From Caballeronia sordidicola (GTDB taxonomy: Bacteria; Pseudomonadota; Gammaproteobacteria; Burkholderiales; Burkholderiaceae): a stretch of DNA of 64,000 nucleotides. Positions 10,169-18,857 of the stretch are shown here, one piece after another. A program made the translations under genes and the position numbers. The stretch's first letter is position 1; the number at the start of each line of letters is the position of its first letter. Below the pieces are notes generated by a model. It saw nothing but the letters and a program-made list of their open reading frames with translations, was not told the origin of the DNA and searched no databases. The stretch is taken from the NCBI RefSeq assembly GCF_001544455.2, contig NZ_FCOC02000008.1, forward strand, positions 173,007 to 237,006, given 5' to 3'.

Positions 10169-11161
10169 TTATTGCGGCGGCAAATACGTCAGAGGGTCGA
10201 CAGGTTTGCCCTGCCGGCGAACTTCGAAATGCAACATCACACGGTCCGAATCGCTGTTGCCCATCTCGGCGATCTTCTGCCCTTTTGTCACCGCGTCACC
10301 TTCTTTTACCATCAAAGCGCGGTTATGTGCGTACGCGGTCAGAAAAGTTGCGTCGTGCTTGATGATGATGAGATTACCGTATCCGCGCAGCCCGTTGCCG
10401 GAATAAACGACGCGTCCATCCGCCGATGCATTGACCGGATCTCCGGGCGATCCGCCAATATTGACGCCTTTGTTCTTCGCGTCGTCGAACGTGCCGAGAA
10501 TCGGTCCACGCGCAGGCCAGATGAATGCCGGCTGACCCGCCGGCGCCGCTGCTGCGCCGTTGTCAATCCCACTCGCTCCCGGCTGATTCATCGCCAATCC
10601 TGGCGCCACCGCCGGCGCTGTCCCAGGCAACGGGGCAGGCGCCGTACCCATACCGGACGATGAACCGTAAGCAGGCGCGGTCGGCAGGGTTGCGCCGTTG
10701 GAATTGTAATTGTTCGCGCCATACGTGTTCGTCAGCGGCTGGGCCTGCACGCCTCCACCTGCGATAGGAGCGGTAGAAACACCCGGCGTTGCGGCGGCGA
10801 GATTCGCGCCCGGAGGTGCGACCCGAAGCAATTGATCGACTTCGATCTGATTCGGGTTCGTCATGTTGTTCCACGACGCAATATCGCGATAATTCTGACC
10901 GTTTTCCAGCGCAATCCGGTATAGGGTGTCACCCGGTTTCACGCGGTAATAGCCCGGCGGCGGCGGACCGGGCGGCAACACGGCGCCATCCTGAGCGGCT
11001 TGCGTCCCGATAGCGGCTCCGGTCCGGTCGACGACGGGCGCGTTGTCCATCCGTGTTGCGCACGCAGCCAGCACGGACAGCGCCGCGACGCACACCATGC
11101 GCTGAACCGCCGTCAAACCGCGGTTTGCGCTCACTTCTTGTTTAGCACGCAACATACTCAT
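10169..11161 (-). CDS. nlpD: NlpD-like lipoprotein, LysM plus degenerate M23 domain (amidase activator)
   Basis: Outer-membrane lipoprotein expected to activate a cell-wall amidase during division. It has a signal peptide with lipobox LAAC, a LysM peptidoglycan-binding domain ([20 protein letters not shown]), a Pro/Ala/Gly-rich linker, and a C-terminal LytM domain. At the first zinc-ligand position it reads GVNIGG instead of the active HxxxD pattern, as in E. coli NlpD, so it is likely non-enzymatic. I used the ATG at 11161; a TTG at 11170 overlapping the pcm stop is an alternative with GGAG four bases before it. It ends 11 bases before rpoS and probably contains an rpoS promoter. Confidence 0.92.
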   Translation of the reverse strand: MSMLRAKQEVSANRGLTAVQRMVCVAALSVLAACATRMDNAPVVDRTGAAIGTQAAQDGAVLPPGPPPPGYYRVKPGDTLYRIALENGQNYRDIASWNNMTNPNQIEVDQLLRVAPPGANLAAATPGVSTAPIAGGGVQAQPLTNTYGANNYNSNGATLPTAPAYGSSSGMGTAPAPLPGTAPAVAPGLAMNQPGASGIDNGAAAAPAGQPAFIWPARGPILGTFDDAKNKGVNIGGSPGDPVNASADGRVVYSGNGLRGYGNLIIIKHDATFLTAYAHNRALMVKEGDAVTKGQKIAEMGNSDSDRVMLHFEVRRQGKPVDPLTYLPPQ

Positions 11162-11166
11162 CGGTG

Positions 11167-12396
11167 TCAAATCACTCCGGATTTTAAAGGTACAAAGAAA
11201 ACCCTATCAAGCTGCGACTCGCGCCACTGCGTGGGCGAAACGCGCTCGACGAGCGTCAGTATCTGCGCTTGCGCCGTCTGGGAACCGACCGGCGCAACCA
11301 GCCTGCCGCCAACAGCGAGTTGATCAAGCAGCGCCTGCGGCACATCAAGCCCCGCACACGCTATGACAATAGCGTCGAACGGCGCGGCCGCCGGCAATCC
11401 GAGCCGGCCATCGCCGTAATGGAGACGGATATTCGGCACACGCAAAGGACGCAAATTCAACTTCGCGCGCTCCGACAACGGCCGAATCCGCTCGATGGAA
11501 TACACGTCCGTGGCGACCTGCGACAGCACGGCTGCCTGATATCCGCAGCCCGTACCGATCTCCAGCACGCTCTTGAGCGTGCGCCCCGCCGCAACCAATT
11601 CGATCATTCGCGCGACGACAGACGGTTTCGAGATCGTCTGGTGATGACCAATCGGCAGCGCAGCGTCCTCATAGGCCTGCGCGGCAAGCCCCGGATCGAC
11701 GAACATGTGACGCGGCACTGCGGACATTGCCGCGAGCACACGCGGGTCCGTGATACCGTTTGCACGCAGCCGTTCGACCATTCGCTCGCGCACGCGTTCC
11801 GATGTCAAGGCATGCGTGCCGGTGTGCGTGCCTTGCAGCGGCGTCTTGCGGACATTACCCGGCCTGATGTCCGGTTGCTGCACCAGCTTCGCCTCCGGCA
11901 CGGCCTCAATTTTCGCGCTCACGGCCGAGTCCCGCATCGCATTCGCGCGGGCGCCCGAACGCAATGCGCCCGGTTGATGATGAGCCACGACTGCGGACGG
12001 TTTCGTGACCGGGTGTGGCTTGACTGCCGGACGATGAACCTCGCCTGCCGAAGCGCCTCGCGGGCCAGCGGTTTCAGCAACGCCGACCGGCTTGACTGCT
12101 GCTTTCACAGTCGCTGCGGGCTTGACGATGGCATTGGTTTTCGTTCCGGAATGAAGCGCCGTCGACAATTTTGCAACCTTTGCACCGGCCGGTTTCAGCG
12201 TGGCCGCGCCTGCGTTGTGCACCGCGGCTGCCGGCCGTGCCGCACCGTTCCCGCCAGTAATCGACTTGAACGCCGGCTTGCCGGCCGACCTAGCATTCGA
12301 CTTGCCGCTTGCATCCGGACGCGCAGTTGCTTTGCGCGGCTCGCGCACCAGATCAGCGAGCGCCAGCGGAAAGCGTTTCGCACGTTCGTCCGTCAT
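11167..12396 (-). CDS. pcm: Protein-L-isoaspartate O-methyltransferase with long N-terminal extension
   Basis: Repairs isoaspartyl residues in aged proteins using SAM. 409 residues, against about 210 for the usual enzyme. The C-terminal 215 residues form a normal PCMT domain: [29 protein letters not shown] motif [15 protein letters not shown], and ending [12 protein letters not shown]. The first ~190 residues are a low-complexity Ala/Lys/Pro/Val-rich tail with no recognised fold. The ATG at 12396 overlaps the surE stop (ATGA), which fixes the start; the open frame runs further upstream inside surE but that is a shadow. It is translationally coupled to surE and to nlpD. Confidence 0.93.
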   Translation of the reverse strand: MTDERAKRFPLALADLVREPRKATARPDASGKSNARSAGKPAFKSITGGNGAARPAAAVHNAGAATLKPAGAKVAKLSTALHSGTKTNAIVKPAATVKAAVKPVGVAETAGPRGASAGEVHRPAVKPHPVTKPSAVVAHHQPGALRSGARANAMRDSAVSAKIEAVPEAKLVQQPDIRPGNVRKTPLQGTHTGTHALTSERVRERMVERLRANGITDPRVLAAMSAVPRHMFVDPGLAAQAYEDAALPIGHHQTISKPSVVARMIELVAAGRTLKSVLEIGTGCGYQAAVLSQVATDVYSIERIRPLSERAKLNLRPLRVPNIRLHYGDGRLGLPAAAPFDAIVIACAGLDVPQALLDQLAVGGRLVAPVGSQTAQAQILTLVERVSPTQWRESQLDRVFFVPLKSGVI

Positions 12397-13151
12397 GAAC
12401 GGCGGCTCCGTGCCTCGGCCCACTCGCGTGTAGCGGGCAACAGCTTGGTATGCGTGAGATCCAGTTGCAGCGGCGTAATTGAAACATGTCCGTTCGCAAC
12501 GGCGTGAAAATCTGTGCCTTCGCTTGCATCGAGCGCGTCGCCGGATGGCCCGATCCACCAGATGGGGTTTCCGCGTGGATCGATCTGCCGGATCACCGGT
12601 TGCGACGGATGACGTTTGCCAAGCCGCGTAATGCGCCACTCTCCCATCTGCTCATAGGGAAGACTCGGAATATTCACATTCAGCAACGGATGGCCGGGCA
12701 TGGGATGCGCCAGAAAATGCGCAACGATGTCGGCAGCCACGCGAGCGGCGTCTTCCAGATGTAACCAGTCGCGGCCAACCAGCGAAAACGCAATGGCCGG
12801 CACGCCGAACATGAAGCCCTCGGTTGCAGCCGCCACGGTCCCTGAATACAGCGTGTCCTCGCCCATGTTCTGGCCGTTATTGATACCCGAGACGACGAGA
12901 TCCGGCTGCGTTTCCAGCATGCCTGTCAGCGCGATGTGCACGGAGTCCGTGGGCGTACCGTTCACGTAGTTAAAACCGTTGGGCGCACTGTGAATGGTGA
13001 GCGGCCGGGAGAGCGTAAGCGAGTTCGAAGCGCCGCTGCAATTCTGCTCGGGCGCCATGACCGTGACTTGGCCAAGCGGCTGCAGCGCCGCGTGCAGCAC
13101 GTTGAGCCCGCGAGCCAGATAACCGTCGTCGTTGCTGAGTAGGATTTGCAT
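12393..13151 (-). CDS. surE: 5'/3'-nucleotidase SurE
   Basis: Metal-dependent nucleotidase/exopolyphosphatase with a stationary-phase survival role. 252 residues starting [16 protein letters not shown]; the DD pair plus later [13 protein letters not shown] and [10 protein letters not shown] supply the metal-binding site. It is the first gene of surE-pcm-nlpD-rpoS, with a 4-base overlap into pcm. The 261-base gap upstream (13152-13412) has no gene. TCTAATAAAA on the minus strand near 13255 could be part of a promoter, but no convincing -35 is seen. Confidence 0.97.
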   Translation of the reverse strand: MQILLSNDDGYLARGLNVLHAALQPLGQVTVMAPEQNCSGASNSLTLSRPLTIHSAPNGFNYVNGTPTDSVHIALTGMLETQPDLVVSGINNGQNMGEDTLYSGTVAAATEGFMFGVPAIAFSLVGRDWLHLEDAARVAADIVAHFLAHPMPGHPLLNVNIPSLPYEQMGEWRITRLGKRHPSQPVIRQIDPRGNPIWWIGPSGDALDASEGTDFHAVANGHVSITPLQLDLTHTKLLPATREWAEARSRRS

Positions 13152-13412
13152 TGGACGATTGTAACCGAGGAAAGATGGCGCGCGGACTGGCGGCGGAGCC
13201 CTCGGCCGAACGGTCAGGTTTTCCCTGAAACACGCGCTGCTTCAAGCCGTTTTATTAGACCAGATGGCTAACGCGGTACGTGCAGAGGCACAGCCGGACA
13301 AAGCCGTTCTACACTGGACGCGTCAAGATATTTCAACGGAGGGGTGATGCGTACCATTCGATGCCGTCAATACGAACCACTTGAATCACTCGTGTTCGAA
13401 ACCTTGCCTGAC

Positions 13413-14237
13413 CTACATCTTCTCGGTGTCGCCGGCGCTTGGCTGCCACTTCATCAGGCGGCGCTCGACCAGCGCGACGATGCCGTCGAGAATCAACGCA
13501 AACGCCGTAAGCACGAGAATCCCCGCGAATACAGTGTTGATATCGAAAGTGCCTTCCGCCTGCAGGATCAGGTATCCGACGCCCCGCGCCGAGCCCAGGT
13601 ATTCGCCGACTACGGAGCCCACAAACGCAAGTCCCACCGATGTATGCAGACTCGAAAACACCCAGCTTGTCGCGCTCGGCAAATATACGTGCGTGAGCAA
13701 TTGCTTTCGATTGGCGCCGAGCATGCGGGCGTTCGCCAGCACGACAGGACTCACCTCCTTGACACCCTGATAGACATTGAAGAACACGATGAAAAAGACC
13801 AGCGTGACGCCGAGCGCCACTTTCGACCAGATCCCAAGCCCGAACCAGACGGCGAAGATCGGCGCGAGGATCACGCGCGGCATGGAGTTCGCGGCCTTGA
13901 TGTACGGGTCGAAGAGCGCGCTCATCATGGGAGCAAGAGCGAGCCACAAGCCAACGCCCAATCCCAAGACCGTACCTATCACAAACGCGAGCACGGTTTC
14001 TATCAGCGTGACCCACAGATGCACGTAGATCTCGCCGGTCGTAAACCACTGCCAGATGCGCAGCAACACCTTCTGCGGTTCGCCGAAGAAGAATGCGGCC
14101 TTGCTTGAATCGTCGAAATAAAAAGCCGGCAGCAATGTCGGGCTGGTCAACACGTACCAGAGTACGAAACACAGCACGAGCACCAACCACTGCCACAAGA
14201 CCAGGTTTGCGCGGTTCGGGCGCAACGTTTTCCACAT
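13413..14237 (-). CDS. ABC transporter permease, SsuC/TauC/NrtB type
   Basis: 274-residue inner-membrane permease with about six membrane segments. The cytoplasmic coupling loop is visible (RMLGANRKQLLTHVYLPSA), with the EAA-like Ala/Gly pattern of the nitrate/sulfonate/taurine family. It lies downstream of the matching ATPase with a 24-base gap, and of the binding protein. The substrate cannot be read from sequence. The neighbouring CoA-transferase suggests an organic acid or similar compound rather than a sulfonate (inference). Confidence 0.9.
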   Translation of the reverse strand: MWKTLRPNRANLVLWQWLVLVLCFVLWYVLTSPTLLPAFYFDDSSKAAFFFGEPQKVLLRIWQWFTTGEIYVHLWVTLIETVLAFVIGTVLGLGVGLWLALAPMMSALFDPYIKAANSMPRVILAPIFAVWFGLGIWSKVALGVTLVFFIVFFNVYQGVKEVSPVVLANARMLGANRKQLLTHVYLPSATSWVFSSLHTSVGLAFVGSVVGEYLGSARGVGYLILQAEGTFDINTVFAGILVLTAFALILDGIVALVERRLMKWQPSAGDTEKM

Positions 14238-14261
14238 GATCGGGATGCTCTTTTAATCAGT

Positions 14262-15089
14262 TTAAACGGCGGTCAACTGTTGCTTGTAGCCCTTCAGGAC
14301 CTCTTCTCGCAGCACGGACCAGATTTGCGCGTGCAGTTCCACAAAGCGAGGATGCGAGCGGATTTCGGCAACATCGCGCGGACGCGGCAGATCGATTACA
14401 AACTCGCCGATCGGATGCGTGCCCGGACCCGCCGACAACACCACCACGCGATCGGACAACGAAATCGCCTCATCAAGGTCATGCGTGATGAACAGCACGG
14501 CTTTGCGCTTGGCGGCCCACAGCTCGAGCAGCTCGTTTTCCATCAACTGGCGGGTTTGGATATCGAGCGCGGAAAACGGCTCATCCATCAGGATGATGTC
14601 GGGATCGAGGATCAGCGTCTGCGCCATGCCCACGCGCTTGCGCATGCCGCCCGACAACTGGTGCGGATAGCGATCGCCGAAACCGCCAAGGCCCACGCGT
14701 TTCAACCATTCTTCGCCCATCGCGCGCGCTTCGTCTTTAGGCACGCCCCTGAACGACAGACCTGCCGTGACGTTGTCGAGCGCCGAGCGCCACGGCATCA
14801 GCGCTTCGGCCTGGAACATGTAGCCGGCGCGGCGATTGATTCCCTGGAGTTCATTGCCGAAGACATTGATCGTGCCCGAGGAAGGTGCGAGCAAACCCGC
14901 GCCCACGTTCAGCAGCGTGGACTTGCCGCAACCCGTGGGACCCACGACCGAGACAAACTCTCCGGGCGCTACACGCAGCGTTGTTCCCTTGACCGCCGTG
15001 TAGCGCGAGCGCCGGTCATCGCGGGAAATAAACGTGCAGGTAACGTTTTCCAGCGCAAGCGCGGGAACCTGTGTGGTTATCTGCAGCAT
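14262..15089 (-). CDS. ABC transporter ATPase, SsuB/TauB type
   Basis: 275-residue nucleotide-binding subunit. Walker A GPTGCGKSTLLN, the Q-loop (GYMFQAEALMPWRSALDNV), signature LSGGMRKRVGMAQ, Walker B IILMDEPFSALD and H-loop FITHDLDEA are all in order. It starts four bases past the binding-protein stop and would pair with the permease downstream to energise import. Family: nitrate/sulfonate/taurine/pyrimidine-precursor importers. Confidence 0.92.
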   Translation of the reverse strand: MLQITTQVPALALENVTCTFISRDDRRSRYTAVKGTTLRVAPGEFVSVVGPTGCGKSTLLNVGAGLLAPSSGTINVFGNELQGINRRAGYMFQAEALMPWRSALDNVTAGLSFRGVPKDEARAMGEEWLKRVGLGGFGDRYPHQLSGGMRKRVGMAQTLILDPDIILMDEPFSALDIQTRQLMENELLELWAAKRKAVLFITHDLDEAISLSDRVVVLSAGPGTHPIGEFVIDLPRPRDVAEIRSHPRFVELHAQIWSVLREEVLKGYKQQLTAV

Positions 15090-15092
15090 CGT

Positions 15093-16130
15093 TCAGGCCT
15101 TGACCGTGGCCAAGGCTTTCTTCACAAAGTCGTTGGTCCACGTCTTCGACAAATCGATCGGCTTGCCTTTCACGGTTTCATCGAAAGCCTGAAGGGTCTT
15201 GAGCGACGTCGCGGGACCGTTCGCCGGCATCAGCCCGTCGGGAGACATGGCTTCCTTCACGTGCTGCCACGCGTCCAAATAGAGCGAACTGTCGCCGAGC
15301 AAGTAGGCTTCCGGTACCGTCGAAATCAGGTCCTTGCCCGATGCGGTTTGAAGCCATTTCAGCGCGCGAACCATGGCGTTCGTGAGCGCCTGCGTGGTGT
15401 TCGGGTTCTTCGCGATGAAACTTTGCGACGCATACAGGCAACCCGCCGGCATGTCGCCGCCGAAGACCGCACGCGTGTCCGCAAGTGTTCGCGTGTCCGA
15501 AACCACGCGGATATCGCCGGAGCGCTCCAGCTTGGTCATGACCGGATCGAGATTTGCCATGGCGTCGATCTGGCCCGACTGCAACGCGGCGACCGCTCCC
15601 GCTCCCGCACCCACGCCAATGAACGAGACGTCGCTCGCGCTGAGCCCGGCCTTGGCCAGTACGAAGCTCGCCATGATGGAAGTCGACGAACCGGGCGCGG
15701 TCACGCCGATTTTCTTGCCTTTGAGATCGGCAATGCTCTTGTAATTCGGCATCGCTTTCTTCGATACCGCCAGCACGATCTGCGGCGCGCGCCCTTGCAG
15801 CACGAACTCGCGGAACATCTGCCCTTTCGCCTGCAGCAGCAGCGTATGTTCGAACGCGCCCGACACCACGTCCGCGCTGCCGCCCACCGCCGCCTGCAAC
15901 GCCTTCGCGCCGCCGGCAAAATCGGATATCTCGATCTCGAGGCCTTCGTCCTTGAAGTAGTTGCGGCGCTCCGCAATAGTGAGCGGCAGATAGTAAAAGA
16001 GGTTCTTGCCGCCGACCGCGATCGAAATCTTAGGATGTTCCAGTTTCGCTTGCCCAAACGCGAACGGGGTATCGATCAGCGTGCCGGCAGCGAGCGCCGC
16101 GCCGCTTGCGATGAAAGTCCTGCGTTGCAT
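15093..16130 (-). CDS. ABC transporter periplasmic binding protein, NMT1/SsuA-like
   Basis: 345 residues from the ATG at 16130, chosen because AAGGAG stands six bases before it. The N-terminus MQRRTFIASGAALAAG has a twin-arginine-like RRTF motif before a hydrophobic stretch and an export site near FAFGQA. The mature part has the NMT1-like fold marks: YYLPLTIAERRNYFKDEGLE, GSADVVSG and LKGKKIGVTAPGSST. The ligand is unknown; relatives bind sulfonates, aromatic acids or pyrimidine precursors. It leads the ABC operon, downstream of the CoA-transferase gene. Confidence 0.9.
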   Translation of the reverse strand: MQRRTFIASGAALAAGTLIDTPFAFGQAKLEHPKISIAVGGKNLFYYLPLTIAERRNYFKDEGLEIEISDFAGGAKALQAAVGGSADVVSGAFEHTLLLQAKGQMFREFVLQGRAPQIVLAVSKKAMPNYKSIADLKGKKIGVTAPGSSTSIMASFVLAKAGLSASDVSFIGVGAGAGAVAALQSGQIDAMANLDPVMTKLERSGDIRVVSDTRTLADTRAVFGGDMPAGCLYASQSFIAKNPNTTQALTNAMVRALKWLQTASGKDLISTVPEAYLLGDSSLYLDAWQHVKEAMSPDGLMPANGPATSLKTLQAFDETVKGKPIDLSKTWTNDFVKKALATVKA

Positions 16131-16205
16131 CTTGTCTCCTTGATTTTTTATTTTTTGCGGCTTTATCGGGGAAGCCAAGGCATACGCCGAGGTCTGTGCC
16201 GAAAC

Positions 16206-17411
16206 TCAAATCGCCTTGTTCGCCCGCAATCTTGCAATCTCGTCAGGATCATACCCGAGCGATTGCAGGACTTCATCGGTGTGTTCACCGAGTTGCGGCC
16301 CAAGCCACCGCGTCTCTCCGGGGGTTTCGGAAAGCTTGGGCGTCACGTTCGGCAGCGCAATCTCGCGGCCGTCCTGCCACGGAAAATGCTGGATCATCTG
16401 GCGCGCGATGTATTGCGGATCGGCGAACATATCGGCGACGCTGTAGATGCGGCCGGCGGGCACATCGGCCGCGTTGAGCACGGCGAGCGCTTCATCGATG
16501 GAACGTGTGCAGAGCCAGACGCGGATGGCGTCATCGATTTCCCGTGTGCGCGGCACCCTCCCATCATTCGACGCCAGCGCGGGATCGTTGCCCAGATCGT
16601 CACGGCCGATCGCCATCATCAGGCGCTTGAAAATGGGATCGCTGTTGCCGCCAATCACAATGCTGCCATCGCGGCACGGATAGGTATTGGAGGGCACGAT
16701 ACCCGGCAGCGAAGCGCCCGTGCGCTCGCGGACCATGCCGTACACGCCGTATTCCGGCACCACGCTTTCCATCATGTTGAAGACGGCTTCATACAACGCG
16801 ACGTCCACGACCTGCCCTTTGCCGCCGTTCGCCTGCCGGTGATGCAGCGCCATCAGGGCGCCTATCACGCCGTGGAGCGCCGCGATGGAGTCCCCAATGG
16901 AAATGCCAATGCGCGGCGGCGGCAGGTCGGGGTAGCCCGTGATATGACGCAATCCGCCCATGGACTCGGCAATCGCGCCAAACCCCGGCCGGTCACGATA
17001 CGGCCCGGTCTGGCCGTATCCGGACAAACGCACCATGACGAGGCCTGGATTCCCGGCGGACAGGACTTCATAGCCGAGCCCGAGTTTCTCGAGCAATCCC
17101 GGCCGAAAATTCTCGACGACAATATCGGCTTCCTTCGCGAGCCGGCGGACAATTTCCTTGCCTTCCGGGGCCTTCAGATTGATCGTCACCGATTTTTTAT
17201 TGCGCGCCTGGACGGCCCACCATAGCGATGTGCCGCCCACTTCCGGATAGAGCTTGCGCCATTTGCGCAGCGGATCGCCGCCGTTCGGATCTTCGATCTT
17301 GATGACGTCGGCGCCGAACTCGCCCATGAAACGCGAGGCGAACGGCCCGGCGATCAGCGTGCCGAGTTCGAGCACCTTGACGCCGGCGAGCGGTCCCGAG
17401 GATGCGCCCAT
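16206..17411 (-). CDS. CaiB/BaiF family class III CoA-transferase
   Basis: 401 residues from the ATG at 17411, which has GGAGACAGC before it. It shows the family N-terminus (LAGVKVLELGTLIAGPFASR), the FGADVIKIEDPNGGD motif with the aspartyl nucleophile region, ENFRPGLLEKLGLGYE, and SGYGQTGPYRDRPGF. Members move CoA between acyl-CoA and free carboxylates (formate/oxalate, succinate/mesaconate and others). The exact pair cannot be read here. It lies 75 bases upstream of the ABC binding-protein gene on the same strand, suggesting the imported compound is a carboxylate activated as its CoA ester. Confidence 0.92.
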   Translation of the reverse strand: MGASSGPLAGVKVLELGTLIAGPFASRFMGEFGADVIKIEDPNGGDPLRKWRKLYPEVGGTSLWWAVQARNKKSVTINLKAPEGKEIVRRLAKEADIVVENFRPGLLEKLGLGYEVLSAGNPGLVMVRLSGYGQTGPYRDRPGFGAIAESMGGLRHITGYPDLPPPRIGISIGDSIAALHGVIGALMALHHRQANGGKGQVVDVALYEAVFNMMESVVPEYGVYGMVRERTGASLPGIVPSNTYPCRDGSIVIGGNSDPIFKRLMMAIGRDDLGNDPALASNDGRVPRTREIDDAIRVWLCTRSIDEALAVLNAADVPAGRIYSVADMFADPQYIARQMIQHFPWQDGREIALPNVTPKLSETPGETRWLGPQLGEHTDEVLQSLGYDPDEIARLRANKAI

Positions 17412-17469
17412 GCTGTCTCCTGACGTGTTGTTTTGATTGCGGTGTTGAAGCAAGGATGTGACGAACAGC

Positions 17470-17694
17470 CTAAAGCGGAATCTCGAGCGCCTGAAAACGC
17501 GGCGAACCATCCGCGAGCGTGTCGTTGAAGATCGCGGCCGGGCGCACCCATAATCCATGGTCGTGCGGCCACAGATGCTCGTAGACGATCATCGATTCTT
17601 CGGTTTCGGAATGCCGCGCCACGCCGATCACGCGATACAAGCCGCCCTTGTAGTGGCGATGCGTCGCCAGCGCCAATGCTTCTGCTTCGGTCAT
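17470..17694 (-). CDS. DUF1653 small protein
   Basis: 74 residues from the ATG at 17694 (an upstream in-frame start exists but adds only low-complexity residues). The core HRHYKGGLYRVIGVARHSET, YEHLWPHDHGLWVRP and the ending PRFQALE match the short DUF1653 family, which forms a compact beta-barrel. Its function is unknown. It lies between recR and the CoA-transferase gene on the same strand. Confidence 0.85.
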   Translation of the reverse strand: MTEAEALALATHRHYKGGLYRVIGVARHSETEESMIVYEHLWPHDHGLWVRPAAIFNDTLADGSPRFQALEIPL

Positions 17695-17754
17695 GTCTGT
17701 TTTCCCTTGGCCGTCTGCCGTCTTCCGCCGACTTCCGCCGTCTATATGGAACAT

Positions 17755-18351
17755 CTACACGGAGCGCCGATCCAGCATCGCGCGCGCGATCGTGCCTGCA
17801 TCGACGTATTCGAGTTCGCCGCCCACCGGTACGCCGCGGGCCAGCCGCGTCACCTTGAGACCTTTTGATTTCAGCGTCTGCGCGAGGTAATGCGCAGTTG
17901 CCTCGCCCTCGTTCGTAAAGTTCGTGGCAAGCACGATTTCCTTCACGATTCCGTCAGTGGCACGCTGGATCAGGCGATCGAAATGAATTTCCTTGGGCCC
18001 GATTCCATCGAGCGGACTCAGCCGGCCCATCAGCACGAAGTACAGCCCACTGTAGGTCAGCGTCTGCTCCAGCATGATCTGGTCAGCGGGCGTTTCGACC
18101 ACGCACAGCATTTCGGCGTCGCGCTCCGGGTCGCTGCAGACTTCGCAGATCGCCGCTTCGGTGAACGTGTTGCATTTCTCGCAGTGCTGCAGATGCTCGG
18201 TCGCGAACATCAGCGACCGGCCGAGCTTTTCCGCGCCCGGACGATCGTGCTGCATGAGGTGATAGGCCATGCGCTGCGCCGACTTGGGACCCACGCCCGG
18301 CAGTGCGCGCAGCGCTTCGACGAGCGCCGACAAGGCGGAAGGTTGTTTCAT
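17755..18351 (-). CDS. recR: Recombination protein RecR
   Basis: 198 residues. RecR forms a ring clamp and with RecO/RecF loads RecA at gaps. Visible are the N-terminal helix-hairpin-helix ([19 protein letters not shown]), the four-Cys zinc finger (CEKCN...CEVC) and the Toprim domain with [14 protein letters not shown] and [11 protein letters not shown]. It follows ybaB by 40 bases in the conserved dnaX-ybaB-recR run. Confidence 0.97.
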   Translation of the reverse strand: MKQPSALSALVEALRALPGVGPKSAQRMAYHLMQHDRPGAEKLGRSLMFATEHLQHCEKCNTFTEAAICEVCSDPERDAEMLCVVETPADQIMLEQTLTYSGLYFVLMGRLSPLDGIGPKEIHFDRLIQRATDGIVKEIVLATNFTNEGEATAHYLAQTLKSKGLKVTRLARGVPVGGELEYVDAGTIARAMLDRRSV

Positions 18352-18391
18352 GCGCGGTGGCCGTTGGTCTCGGAATGAATATGCCGGCGGC

Positions 18392-18718
18392 TTAGAACGG
18401 CAGCTTGAAACCCGGCGGCATTGGCATGCCGGCGGTCATGCCGCTCATTTTTTGCTGCGTGGTGGCTTCGGCCTTGCGCACGGCGTCGTTGAACGCGGCA
18501 GCGACCAGGTCTTCCAGCATATCCTTGTCATCGGCGAGCAGGCTCGGGTCAATCACGACCCGGCGCACGTCGTTCTTGCAGGTCATCGTCACTTTTACGA
18601 GACCGGCGCCCGACTGGCCTTCCACTTCAATAAGCGCGAGTTCGTCCTGCGCCTTCTTCATGTTGTCCTGCATTTGCTGCGCTTGCTTCATCAAGCCGGC
18701 GAGTTGGTTCTTCATCAT
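18392..18718 (-). CDS. YbaB/EbfC family nucleoid-associated protein
   Basis: 108 residues, [20 protein letters not shown] at the start, with the tweezer-like dimer core ([21 protein letters not shown]) and a Met/Gly/Pro-rich C-terminus. Binds DNA and is encoded between dnaX and recR in most bacteria. AAGGAG sits seven bases before the ATG. Confidence 0.95.
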   Translation of the reverse strand: MMKNQLAGLMKQAQQMQDNMKKAQDELALIEVEGQSGAGLVKVTMTCKNDVRRVVIDPSLLADDKDMLEDLVAAAFNDAVRKAEATTQQKMSGMTAGMPMPPGFKLPF

Positions 18719-18857
18719 GATCGGGCTCCTTACGGGAAACGGATGGAAAACTGGATGTGTGCTGCGGGTGCCGAGTCCGGCTCAGGTCCGCGCTGGCAAC
18801 GAATGTGCGCCTTGCCTTGGGGCGCTTTAAAATGATGTTCTAGTGTTCTCTGCAAAC

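Noticed and set aside
14280..17225. 981-residue open frame on the plus strand
   Set aside because: Antisense to the ABC ATPase, binding protein and CoA-transferase; composition typical of a reverse-strand shadow in high-GC DNA.
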